Positions 18,275 to 28,228 of a stretch of 64,000 bases of DNA are shown in pieces (position 1 is the stretch's first letter; each line of letters starts with the position of its first letter). The position numbers were made by a program, and so were the translations under genes. The stretch lies in the NCBI RefSeq assembly GCF_008642355.1, contig NZ_CP029193.1, positions 496,001-560,000 on the forward strand, read 5' to 3'. The notes under the pieces are model-generated. The model made no database searches, was not told where the DNA came from, and saw only the letters and a list, made by a program, of their open reading frames with translations. The stretch is from Streptomyces venezuelae. GTDB lineage: Bacteria > Actinomycetota > Actinomycetes > Streptomycetales > Streptomycetaceae.

Positions 18275-18532
18275 GTGCTGAAGCCGGAACCGCGCCACGT
18301 GAGGAGCTTGCTGACCCGCTACGCGAACGCGCGCATCGCCCTCGCGGAGAAGCCCGTGCCCGCCTGGCAGCGGGAGCTGGCGGACGTGACCCACGCGCTG
18401 TGCGCGGTGACCGGGACCCGCTCCATCACCAGCGCGATCGCGGCCGCCGACGAGATACTGGCGGCGGCCGGCCGGTCCCGGGCGCCCCGTCGCGCCTCTC
18501 TGGCACCGACGGACCCCTCCCTCACCGCCTGA
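18275..18532 (+). CDS. DUF5133 small protein
   Basis: An 85-residue protein of the Streptomyces-restricted DUF5133 family. The GTG at 18275 (reading MLKPEPRHVRSLLTRYANARI) matches the usual family N-terminus and lies nine bases after AGGAG (18261-18265); a GTG two codons upstream (18269) is the alternative. The conserved DVTHALCAVTGTRSITSAIAAADEIL block is present. These proteins often sit near stress-response genes, as here beside hemerythrin and catalase genes. Molecular function is unknown. Confidence 0.8.
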   Translation: MLKPEPRHVRSLLTRYANARIALAEKPVPAWQRELADVTHALCAVTGTRSITSAIAAADEILAAAGRSRAPRRASLAPTDPSLTA

Positions 18533-18555
18533 GCAGCGTCGGCGCCGAGGTCCTG

Positions 18556-19149
18556 TCAGCCGTCCTCGTTCATCGCCTTGCGGACGGCGTCCTTGGTGCG
18601 GTCCATCAGGGCGGCTACGGGGCCGAGAGCCAGGTTGGCCGCGCCGGACTCCACGCCCGGGTGGGGGCGGGTGGGGGCCATGGCCTCGGCGGCCTTCACG
18701 GCCTTGGCCATGGCGGCCAGGTTGGTGACGTCGGTGCTGCGGCGGATGTGGGAGAACTCGTAGCGTTCCTCCGCGCGCGCGTGTTCCTGCACGTCTTTGC
18801 GCAGCTTCAGCAGCTGCGGCATGAACTTGGGGTCGTCGGTGTCGATGTCGTCCAGGGCGGCCAGCGTCTCCTTGGCCGCCCGCTCCTCCGCCAGGCGGTC
18901 CTCGACCACCTGCTCGCCACCGGTCAGCGCCCGCCGCGAGAAGGGGTGCACGACCTCTTCCTCCGCCGTCTCGTGCACGGCGAGCAGCCGCACCAGGTGG
19001 CGGAAGGCCGCCCGGCGCTCCGCACCGCTCGACGCCTCGACCTCGTCGAAGAGATTGCGGATGTCACCGTGCCGACGCATGAGCAGCGACACGACGTCGG
19101 TGTCCTGGGACCGGTCGTCGCCGGCCTGTGGGGTCCGGGGAGTGGACAT
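18556..19149 (-). CDS. Hemerythrin-domain protein
   Basis: A 197-residue cytoplasmic four-helix protein with a non-heme di-iron hemerythrin-like pattern: LLMRRHGDIRNLFDEVE near 23-38, LAVHETAEEEVVHPF near 57-71, and EHARAEERYEFSHIR near 121-135, supplying the His and Glu/Asp ligands. Likely senses or stores O2, NO or redox signals. The start overlaps nothing; eight bases separate its start from the stop of the upstream ferritin-like gene, so the two form one minus-strand unit. The catalase gene lies divergently beyond that unit, giving a stress-related neighbourhood. Confidence 0.85.
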   Translation of the reverse strand: MSTPRTPQAGDDRSQDTDVVSLLMRRHGDIRNLFDEVEASSGAERRAAFRHLVRLLAVHETAEEEVVHPFSRRALTGGEQVVEDRLAEERAAKETLAALDDIDTDDPKFMPQLLKLRKDVQEHARAEERYEFSHIRRSTDVTNLAAMAKAVKAAEAMAPTRPHPGVESGAANLALGPVAALMDRTKDAVRKAMNEDG

Positions 19150-19156
19150 GGCCGCC

Positions 19157-20356
19157 TCACTTCTCGCGCTGGGTGGGGTCGGGGTGGTCGCCCTCGGTCT
19201 GCAGGCGGTACTCGCGGCCGAACATGGCGTCGTGTTCCACCATCACCCGGTCGCTCGGGGGTGCCTCGCCGCCGTGGATCTGCTCCTGCATCTTCTCGAA
19301 CCGCTCGTGGGCCTCGCGCACGTAGCCCGCGCCGAGTGTGGTCAGGTCCATCTGGGTGTCGAGCAGCTCCCGCACGTAGCCCTTGTTCGGCTCGAAGGTG
19401 AGCACATCGGGCAGCTCGGGCGCCAGCACCGAGGCGGGGTCGCGGCCGTCGTGCTTGCGCATCAGGTCGCAGGCGACGTGCAGATGCTCCAGCTCCATGT
19501 TCAGGTGCAGCTCCCAGATGGCCTTCACCCGCGGGTCGCTCTCCTGCTCCATGAAGGAGTGGTACAGGTAGCACTCGTTGTACTCGTGGTTGACCAACTG
19601 CTCCCACCACGTCTCCCCCGGGTCGACGAGTGACTCGTAGTGGGTGACGTGCTCCTCCTCGATGAGTCCGATCTCCTGGTACAGCTGCCGGGCGATGGGC
19701 TCCATGTAGGTGGGGCCGGTGTTCATGTAGAAGTTCATCGTCTGCTGCTCCGCCGACATGATCGTCAACGCGTGCAGCTTCGACAGCGGATTCGTCTCGT
19801 CCTTGGCGTACGGATCGCGCACGTTGTCGACCGGGTCACGGTGGTGGAACCGGGTGGGCCGGCCGGGCATGACCTCGGTCAGGCCGTCGACGATCGACTC
19901 CGCCTTGCGGTGCTCGATCATCTCGTACAGGTTCGCGTACCGGTACAGGTGGTCGAAGTCCTCGAGCACCCCGAACTGATACGCCTGCTTCAGGTACGGG
20001 TCCGGCTCCATCCGGGCCACCCAGGCGGTCAGGTCCACCGCGACCTGTTCGTAGGCGATCGTCGTCTCCAGCACCGACGACACCCCCGGCAGCAGCCAGT
20101 TCACGGCCTTCTGCTGCTGCGCCTCGATGTAGCGGGTCCGGGCCAGCAGCCGCTTCACCTCCGGGTCGACCGTGTTCCGCGCCAGCTGGTGGCTGAACAT
20201 GATCGCTTCGACCTCGATGCCGTTCATCGCGATGATGCGGCAGCGGGTGTACGGGTCGCAGTGGTCCGGGTCGATGGGGGCGACGTCGAGCTCCCGCCAA
20301 CTGCGCAGCTGGCGGTCCAGCGGGATGCCCCGCTGTTCGAGCGGATTGAAAGTCAT
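19157..20356 (-). CDS. Ferritin-like helical-bundle protein of unknown function
   Basis: A 399-residue protein with many His/Glu-containing helices (EVEAIMFSHQLARN, NHEYNECYLYHSF, LHLNMELEHLHVACDLM), compatible with a di-metal ferritin-like fold. ATG at 20356 chosen because AAGGAGG sits about eight bases upstream; the longer open frame to 20521 has no ribosome site. It is followed by the hemerythrin gene and is divergent from a catalase, so a role in metal or peroxide stress is likely by context. No enzyme activity can be assigned. A GGGTAC box lies 44 bases upstream. Confidence 0.72.
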   Translation of the reverse strand: MTFNPLEQRGIPLDRQLRSWRELDVAPIDPDHCDPYTRCRIIAMNGIEVEAIMFSHQLARNTVDPEVKRLLARTRYIEAQQQKAVNWLLPGVSSVLETTIAYEQVAVDLTAWVARMEPDPYLKQAYQFGVLEDFDHLYRYANLYEMIEHRKAESIVDGLTEVMPGRPTRFHHRDPVDNVRDPYAKDETNPLSKLHALTIMSAEQQTMNFYMNTGPTYMEPIARQLYQEIGLIEEEHVTHYESLVDPGETWWEQLVNHEYNECYLYHSFMEQESDPRVKAIWELHLNMELEHLHVACDLMRKHDGRDPASVLAPELPDVLTFEPNKGYVRELLDTQMDLTTLGAGYVREAHERFEKMQEQIHGGEAPPSDRVMVEHDAMFGREYRLQTEGDHPDPTQREK

Positions 20357-20399
20357 CGGGATGCCTCCTTGGAACAGGGTCGGCGTGTGAGGCCGCCGA

Positions 20400-20405
20400 G
20401 TACCC
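20400..20405 (-). promoter_or_regulatory. Candidate sigma-B-type -10 box for the ferritin-like/hemerythrin unit
   Basis: On the minus strand GGGTAC is present, matching the -10 of Streptomyces sigma-B-type stress promoters. It lies 44 bases before the start codon. A convincing -35 is not seen. Confidence 0.35.
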
Positions 20406-20572
20406 CGCCTTCGGGGGTGGGCACAGGCCCGCTCACACATCTGTGGGCCATCGGCTGCTTCCGGCCACCGCTGCGTGCCGGGTGCCGGACGGTGAACCGA
20501 AGCGGCCTCCACCCGCGCCACCTACGCTTCTGCGCATTTGGCAGCACTGATCGGTGCGGAACGGTCAAATGC

Positions 20573-20579
20573 GGGTACT
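20573..20579 (+). promoter_or_regulatory. Candidate sigma-B-type -10 box for the catalase gene
   Basis: GGGTACT on the plus strand, 69 bases before the catalase ATG, matches the Streptomyces sigma-B-type -10. The -35 match is poor, so the call rests mainly on the -10 and on the divergent copy upstream of the neighbouring stress unit. Confidence 0.4.
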
Positions 20580-20648
20580 CCGCTTCGACAGTGGCGTCCT
20601 GGCTTCTCAGGCGTCCCGTACGCAACACATCGCAGCAGAGGAGATGAC

Positions 20649-22919
<2,271 letters not shown>

Positions 22920-22950
22920 CCGCACCGTACGGCCCCGTGCGCCCCGTGCG

Positions 22951-22980
22951 CCCCGGCAGGGAGGCTCCTCCCGGCCGGGG
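22951..22980. terminator. Hairpin terminator between catalase and SRPBCC genes
   Basis: An interrupted GC-rich stem (CCCCGGCAGGGAGG paired with CCTCCCGGCCGGGG, tiny loop) sits between the two convergent stops, 31 bases after the catalase stop. Confidence 0.65.
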
Positions 22981-22982
22981 CG

Positions 22983-23435
22983 TCACCGGGTCTGCCCGCC
23001 GTCGTTCTCGGCGTGGCGTGCCAGTCCCTCCGCCATGCCCTGCATGAACTTCTGCAGATAGCGCGGCAGGAACAGGCCTTTCAGTCCGCTCGTCTCGTAC
23101 TCGCCGTGCCAGTGGATGACCGTGCCCGAACCGGCCGTCGGCGTCAGCTCGATGCGGGCGCGGTAGTTGCGCATCGGCGTGTTGAACGCGTCTTCGTAGC
23201 CCAGCAGGCTCGGCTCGACCTTCTCCGTCAGCCGTTCCCCGGTCACGACGCGTCCCGTACGGAACGCCCGGACGGCGCCGATGCCGTCGTCGCCGTCCGG
23301 GTCGAGCCCTTCCGACCGTGCCGTGTCCAGGCTGTCCACCTTCGACCACAGGGGCCAGCTCGCCGCGTCGACGAGCAGCTTCCATACGGTTTCCGGGGAT
23401 GCGCTGGTGGTCACGGTGACGTCGTATCTGTGCAT
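22983..23435 (-). CDS. SRPBCC (polyketide cyclase/START-like) family protein
   Basis: A 150-residue helix-grip protein with a hydrophobic ligand cavity. The N-terminus YDVTVTTSASPETVWKLLVDAASWPLW is the typical SRPBCC opening, and the C-terminal helix FLPRYLQKFMQGMAEGLARHAEN closes the fold. Ligand and role are unknown; many such genes are stand-alone in Streptomyces. ATG at 23435. It is convergent with the catalase gene and lies downstream of, and in the same orientation as, the chitinase, though the 63-base gap suggests separate transcription. Confidence 0.82.
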   Translation of the reverse strand: MHRYDVTVTTSASPETVWKLLVDAASWPLWSKVDSLDTARSEGLDPDGDDGIGAVRAFRTGRVVTGERLTEKVEPSLLGYEDAFNTPMRNYRARIELTPTAGSGTVIHWHGEYETSGLKGLFLPRYLQKFMQGMAEGLARHAENDGGQTR

Positions 23436-23498
23436 GGGTGCGAGTCTCGCCGGTCACCGCGTGGCCCGGCACGGAATCTTGCAGAACGGCAAAAAGGG

Positions 23499-25883
23499 CT
23501 ACCTCAGACCGCGGTCCAAGGCGTTGAACAGGGTGTTGTTCGAGGTGTCACCCGACATTTCCCAGATCATTCCGCCGAGCAGGCCCTTGGACTTGATGTA
23601 CTGGGTCTTCTTCTCGATGGACCAGGGATCGTCGAAGGACCACCACTGGCCGTTCGCCCCCGTGTAGCCGTACGTGGAGATGGACTGCTCGTCGTGGTGG
23701 ACGGTCAGGTTCGGGAAGCTCGCGACGAGGTTGTCGTAGCCGCGCGTGCCCGCCTCCTCCTGGAACTGGCCGGGCGCGGCGCCGTTGGCGCTCTGCCATT
23801 CGCCGTGTACGCCGCCGTCCGCGACCTGTTGCCAGCCGCGCCCGTAGAAGGGGAAGCCGATGGTCAGCTTGCGTGGCTTGATGCCCTGGTCGGTGTACGC
23901 CTTCACGGCGTCGTCGATGCTGAAGTCGTTGGCGTACGGACTCTGCGCGTCCTTGTACAGGTTGGCCTGGTGGCCGGTGCGGTGAGGTTCCCAGGAGTTG
24001 TCGCTGCCCGCGCCGTGGAAGTCGTAGCCCTGGACGTTGCCGAAGTCCAGGTACTTGAAGACCTCCTTGAGCTCCCAGCCCTCGTTGATCTTCTTGGGGT
24101 CGGCCGGGGTGAAGGCGGTGAGCAGCCGGTGGCTGCCGCCGAGCGCGTCGAGCTGCTGCCGGAACTCGGCGATCAGGGCGGTGTTGTTGGCCTTGTCGTC
24201 CGGGCTCCAGTGGTTGCCGGGGTGGCCGTCGGGCGATCCGGGCCACTCCCAGTCCAGGTCGAAGCCGTCGAAGATGCCCGCGGCGACGCCGTCACCGCCC
24301 GCTCCGTTGTACGCGGGCAGGTTGCCCTTGATGTACATGTCGATGCAGGACTTGACGAACTTCTTCCGTGATTCGTCCGTCCTGGCGACGTCGGAGAAGT
24401 ACTTGGAGTAGGTCCAGCCGCCGAGCGAGACCACGACCTTCAGGTTGGGGTGCTTGGCCTTGAGCTTCTTCAGCTGGTTGAAGTTGCCGCGCAGCTTGCC
24501 CCAGCCGTCGTCGGCGACGCCGTCCACGGACTGCCCCGCGGGGAAGGCGCGGCCGTAGTCGGCCTCGGCGTCCCCGGCTCCGTCTCCCTGATTGGGGTCC
24601 TGGGGGTTCGGCGTGGTGCCCTTGGTGACGCCGTTGAGGCAGGTGAGGTTCTTGGGGTCGATGTTGGCGAAGGCGTAGTTGATGACGTCGAGTTTGGCGG
24701 CGGCACCGGACGTCTCCAGGTCGCGCACGAAGTACTGCCGGCCGTAGATGCCCCACTGCACGAAGTAGCCGACCTTCGCGTACCCGCCCTCGCCGACGGC
24801 CTCCTTGGTGGTGACGGACAGGGTGTTGCTCGCGGGCGACGCGTTGTCCGCGGGGTCCCGCGCCTTGACGGTGAAGGAGTACTCCGTGGCGGGCGTCAGG
24901 CCGGTGACCGTGCTGGTGCGGGTGTCGGCGGGGAGGCTCTCCACGAGGGTCGTGCCGCGGTAGACGTCGTACGCGGCGACGCGCTGGTTGTCGGTGGCCG
25001 CCTCCCAGGCGAGCTTCACGGTGCTCGAAGTGACATCGCCGGAGCGGAGGTTGCGGGGCGCGGTGGGCGGCACGGTGTCGGTCGCCGGGTCCACGGTGGT
25101 CGCGCTGACAGGGGCGCTCGCCTCACCGGTGTTGCCGCGCGAGTCCTTGGCGCGGACGCTGAACTGGTAGGCGGTCGCGGGTTCGAGGCCGCTCACCGTG
25201 GCCTGGGTGGTGGCGCTGGCCGCGACGACGGTGGTGCCGCGCAGCACCTCGTACGAGGCGACGGGGAAGTCGCCTTGCGCGGCCGCCGTCCACTTCAGGC
25301 TGACCGTGCGGGCGGTGGTGTCGGCGACGCTCAGCCCGGTGGGCGCCTTCGGCGGCACGGCCGCGGTGCCGTCGCACTTGTCGCCGTTGATGAGGCAGCC
25401 GGTGGGCGGCTTGAGCTGGCCGCTGCCGCGGAAGGTGTAGCTGTACGGCTCGGTGTCGCGGCCGGCGGGGACCCGGGCGTTGTAGTAGGCGGGCGTCACG
25501 ACGACGTGCTTGCCCTTGATCTCGGCGGTGCCGTGGGTGTGACCGCTGATGGTGACGCCGTCGGGCAGGTCGAATTCGAGGGACCAGGTGGTGACCGCGG
25601 TGTCGCCGCTGTTCTTCACGACGAACTTGCCGGTCCAGGAGGTGCCGCTGCCCTCGCTCACGAAGGTGGCGGTGAGTTTGGCGGCCGCGACGGCGGGGGC
25701 CGCGAGGGCGGTGAGTCCGGCAAGCGCCAGGGCGAAGACGGCGAGGACGGCGATGAGGCGCCGGGGGGCGGAGACGGCCGACCGGCCCTCATGGGACCGG
25801 ACGGCGGCTCCGGGCAAGGAGGTGCGTAGGGGTCTGCGTAAGGATCGGCGTAGGGATCCGCTTGAGGATCGGCGTGAGGACAC
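23499..25883 (-). CDS. Secreted GH18 chitinase with CBM-like and two FN3 domains
   Basis: A 794-residue exported endochitinase. GTG start at 25883; the long basic n-region (repeated LRRSLRRPLRTSL) precedes a hydrophobic signal core (LIAVLAVFALALAGLTALAAPAVA). Order after the signal: a carbohydrate-binding domain of cellulose-binding type (KLTATFVSEGSGTSWTGKF to about 175), two fibronectin-III modules (about 180-265 and 275-360), then a GH18 barrel. The catalytic D-x-x-D-x-D-x-E motif is complete in FDGFDLDWEW near residue 540. Chitin hydrolysis feeds GlcNAc to the cell. A dre-like sequence lies 38 bases upstream, suggesting DasR control. Confidence 0.95.
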   Translation of the reverse strand: MSSRRSSSGSLRRSLRRPLRTSLPGAAVRSHEGRSAVSAPRRLIAVLAVFALALAGLTALAAPAVAAAKLTATFVSEGSGTSWTGKFVVKNSGDTAVTTWSLEFDLPDGVTISGHTHGTAEIKGKHVVVTPAYYNARVPAGRDTEPYSYTFRGSGQLKPPTGCLINGDKCDGTAAVPPKAPTGLSVADTTARTVSLKWTAAAQGDFPVASYEVLRGTTVVAASATTQATVSGLEPATAYQFSVRAKDSRGNTGEASAPVSATTVDPATDTVPPTAPRNLRSGDVTSSTVKLAWEAATDNQRVAAYDVYRGTTLVESLPADTRTSTVTGLTPATEYSFTVKARDPADNASPASNTLSVTTKEAVGEGGYAKVGYFVQWGIYGRQYFVRDLETSGAAAKLDVINYAFANIDPKNLTCLNGVTKGTTPNPQDPNQGDGAGDAEADYGRAFPAGQSVDGVADDGWGKLRGNFNQLKKLKAKHPNLKVVVSLGGWTYSKYFSDVARTDESRKKFVKSCIDMYIKGNLPAYNGAGGDGVAAGIFDGFDLDWEWPGSPDGHPGNHWSPDDKANNTALIAEFRQQLDALGGSHRLLTAFTPADPKKINEGWELKEVFKYLDFGNVQGYDFHGAGSDNSWEPHRTGHQANLYKDAQSPYANDFSIDDAVKAYTDQGIKPRKLTIGFPFYGRGWQQVADGGVHGEWQSANGAAPGQFQEEAGTRGYDNLVASFPNLTVHHDEQSISTYGYTGANGQWWSFDDPWSIEKKTQYIKSKGLLGGMIWEMSGDTSNNTLFNALDRGLR

Positions 25884-25920
25884 GGCTCTCCTTGGGGAGG
25901 TGAGGACGCGCTTCCTGTGC

Positions 25921-25930
25921 GGTACAGACC
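25921..25930 (-). promoter_or_regulatory. Candidate DasR-responsive element (dre) upstream of chitinase
   Basis: On the chitinase strand GGTCTGTACC matches 8 of 10 bases of the dre core GGTCTAGACC and is a near-palindrome. It lies 38-47 bases before the chitinase start. DasR control of chitinases is established in Streptomyces; this particular site is inferred. Confidence 0.45.
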
Positions 25931-26123
25931 TTTCAGAGAACCACTGCCCGTGAGCATGTCAACGCGGGCGAGCGGGCACGCGGCCGTACCAATGCGCTGT
26001 GCGGGGTTCCTGCTCACGCCCTCGCGTCCGGAAAGGACACCCAGAAAGGACTGGACCAATACGGCGACATTTTGCTCGCCCTTGACTTGGCCGAGTCGGC
26101 GTCAGTGATCGTTTTGCTACGGT

Positions 26124-26178
26124 GACATTGCCGCCTCGTACAGCAACATTGCGACCTCTCCGGCGATATTGCGACCTC
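26124..26178 (+). repeat. Three helically phased direct repeats upstream of the peptide ABC operon
   Basis: Three copies of a 14-base unit close to RAYATTGCGACCTC start at 26124, 26145 and 26165, i.e. 20-21 bases apart (two DNA turns). The first copy differs in two positions (GCC for GCG...A). A weaker fourth resemblance, GACATTTTGCTCGCC, is at 26066. This looks like a multi-site activator or repressor operator. Confidence 0.55.
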
Positions 26179-26340
26179 ATGGCGAAACCGGCGAAAACCT
26201 GGTGTGGCCACTCAGTACGAACCAAGCTCACATTCGCCCCGTACGCTCCGTAGAAAGCACCACCGCCACATGTACCCCACCTGTTCGTCCGGCGCCGTGA
26301 CGGCGCGTCCCACACACATGGTGAGGGGGCGGTCCGCACC

Positions 26341-27321
26341 GTGCGATACGTGATGCGCAAAGCGGGTGGCTGGCTCCTGATGATCGCGGTCGCGACCAAC
26401 GCGACGTACCTCCTGGCCAGTTGCTTCCTCGACCCGCGTTCGAACTACAAGGAGCTGCGGCCCGCCCGCAGCGAGGCACAGATCTCCCACGCCCTCGCCC
26501 CGTACAACCTGGACCCCGGTGTGCCGTTGGTGCAGCGATGGTGGAACTGGCTCACCTCCGTCACCCTCCACTTCGACTGGGGCCGGTCGCCCACCGGCGT
26601 CTCCGTCAACGGTGAGGTGGGCCACCGCGCGCTGGTCAGCGCCGAGTTGGTCGTCATGGCGACCGTGCTGTCCGTCGTGATCGGTGTCGCGCTCGCCGTC
26701 TACACCGCCACGCGCCAGTACGGGCCGGCCGACCGCGTCTCGCAGGCCATATCCATCGCCCTGTTCAACGTCCCGACGCCCGTCGCGGCGCTCGCCGTGG
26801 TCTTCGTCGCCATCTGGCTCAACCAGCACGCCGGATTGCACTTCCTGTACGTCGCCGGGGAGAACTCCCCCGACGTGGAGGGGCTGCTCCCGACGCTCGG
26901 TGACCGTCTCCTCCACCTGATCCTGCCGACGCTCACGCTGACGCTCATGGGGTACGTGGGTTATCACCTGACACAGCGGTCCCTGCTGCTCGACACGATC
27001 AACGCGGACTTCGTGCGCACGGCCCAGGCCACCGGCCTGACGCGGAGCCAGGCCGTGCGCAGGCACGCACTGCGCGCCGCGCTGATCCCGACGGCGACCT
27101 CCGTTGCGTTCAGCGTGCCCGCCGTCTTCACCGGGGCCGTCATCACCGAGTCGATCTTCGGCTGGAACGGCATGGGCCGCTACTTCAGCCAGACCATCAG
27201 CCAGAACGACGTGCACGGTGCGGTCGCGACGGCCGCGTTCGCCGCGGTGCTCACCGCGGTCGGCGCGATCCTCGCGGACATCGCCACGGTCCTCCTCGAC
27301 CCGAGGGTACGGGTGAACTGA
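26341..27321 (+). CDS. Oligopeptide/dipeptide ABC transporter permease (DppB type)
   Basis: A 326-residue inner-membrane permease with about six transmembrane segments: one at the N-terminus (GGWLLMIAVATNATYLLA), a cluster from residue 100 to 230, and the last pair beyond 250. The cytoplasmic EAA-like loop TAQATGLTRSQAVRRHALRAALIP contacts the ATPase. GTG start at 26341. It is the first gene of a four-gene operon (permease, permease, fused ATPase, binding protein), with only one base to the next start. Imports peptides or similar solutes; the substrate is not evident. Confidence 0.93.
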   Translation: MRYVMRKAGGWLLMIAVATNATYLLASCFLDPRSNYKELRPARSEAQISHALAPYNLDPGVPLVQRWWNWLTSVTLHFDWGRSPTGVSVNGEVGHRALVSAELVVMATVLSVVIGVALAVYTATRQYGPADRVSQAISIALFNVPTPVAALAVVFVAIWLNQHAGLHFLYVAGENSPDVEGLLPTLGDRLLHLILPTLTLTLMGYVGYHLTQRSLLLDTINADFVRTAQATGLTRSQAVRRHALRAALIPTATSVAFSVPAVFTGAVITESIFGWNGMGRYFSQTISQNDVHGAVATAAFAAVLTAVGAILADIATVLLDPRVRVN

Positions 27322-27322
27322 C

Positions 27323-28228
27323 ATGACGACCGTGACCAATACCGTCGCCGCGCGGCCGCGCTCAGAGCTCGGCCGCGGCCGACTCCACCTGCGCCGCTTC
27401 CTGCGCAACCGCCTCGCCGTCGCCGGGGTGGTGATCTTCACACTGCTCGTGCTGTTCAGCCTCTTGGGCGGCCTGTTCACGTCCTGCACCCACACCGACG
27501 CCGACTTCACCGCCCTCACCCGACCGCCGAGCGACGTGCACTGGTTCGGCACCAACCAGGGCGGCAACGACATCTACGCCAGCGCGGTGCACGGGCTGCG
27601 GAGGTCACTGGTGATCGCCGTGAGCGTGTCCGTCCTCACGATCGCCGTCGCCGCGGTCGTCGGCGCGGGGGCCGCGTACTTCGGCGGCCGGGTGGAGAGA
27701 CTGACGCTCGCCGTCATCCACTTCCTGCTGATCGTCCCCTCGTTCCTCATCCTCGCCCTGGTCTCCAACCGTCTCGCCGGTGACTGGCGTGCCCTCATCC
27801 TCGTACTGACCCTGTTCGGGTGGATGTCCACGGCCCGGGTCATCTGGGCCGTGTCCACGTCGCTGCGCGAGCGGGACTACGTGACGGCGGCGGAGTTCAT
27901 GGGTGTACGTCCCCCGCGCATCATCCTGCGCCACATCATCCCCAACCTCGGCTCCCTGCTCATCGTCAACCTGACGCTCGGCGTCGTGACGACCGTGCTC
28001 AGCGAGACCGCGCTCTCGTTCCTCGGGTTCGGCGTCCAGACCCCGGACGTCTCCCTCGGCACGATGCTCGCCGACGGGGCGACCACCATCACCAGCGCAC
28101 CCTGGCTCTTCGCCTTCCCGGCAGGCCTCGTCGTCCTGCTCACCGTGTCGATGACCTTCATCGGCGACGGACTGCGCGACGCCCTCGACCCCACCTCTGT
28201 GACCGGCGCGGCGGGAGGCCGACGATGA
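27323..28228 (+). CDS. Oligopeptide/dipeptide ABC transporter permease (DppC type)
   Basis: A 301-residue second permease, partner of the preceding protein. It has the N-terminal cytoplasmic lead plus membrane segment (LAVAGVVIFTLLVLFSLLGGLF) typical of DppC/OppC, the HWFGTNQGGNDIYASAVHGLRRSL motif near 75, and the EAA loop AAEFMGVRPPRIILRHIIPN near 190. The ATG lies one base after the previous stop, and the stop overlaps the ATPase start by ATGA. Both permeases would form the heterodimeric channel. Confidence 0.94.
   Translation: MTTVTNTVAARPRSELGRGRLHLRRFLRNRLAVAGVVIFTLLVLFSLLGGLFTSCTHTDADFTALTRPPSDVHWFGTNQGGNDIYASAVHGLRRSLVIAVSVSVLTIAVAAVVGAGAAYFGGRVERLTLAVIHFLLIVPSFLILALVSNRLAGDWRALILVLTLFGWMSTARVIWAVSTSLRERDYVTAAEFMGVRPPRIILRHIIPNLGSLLIVNLTLGVVTTVLSETALSFLGFGVQTPDVSLGTMLADGATTITSAPWLFAFPAGLVVLLTVSMTFIGDGLRDALDPTSVTGAAGGRR

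Larger units (their letters stand above)
25884..26340. other. Divergent regulatory region between chitinase and peptide ABC operon
   Basis: This 457-base gene-free stretch separates the two transcription units. It holds a DasR-like site near the chitinase end and three phased direct repeats nearer the transporter, listed separately. Its middle (26050-26180) is clearly AT-richer than flanking DNA. Confidence 0.7.

Noticed and set aside
26124..26178. Short CRISPR or plasmid iterons
   Set aside because: Only three units with 6-7-base gaps, no Cas or replication genes; operator repeats explain them better.
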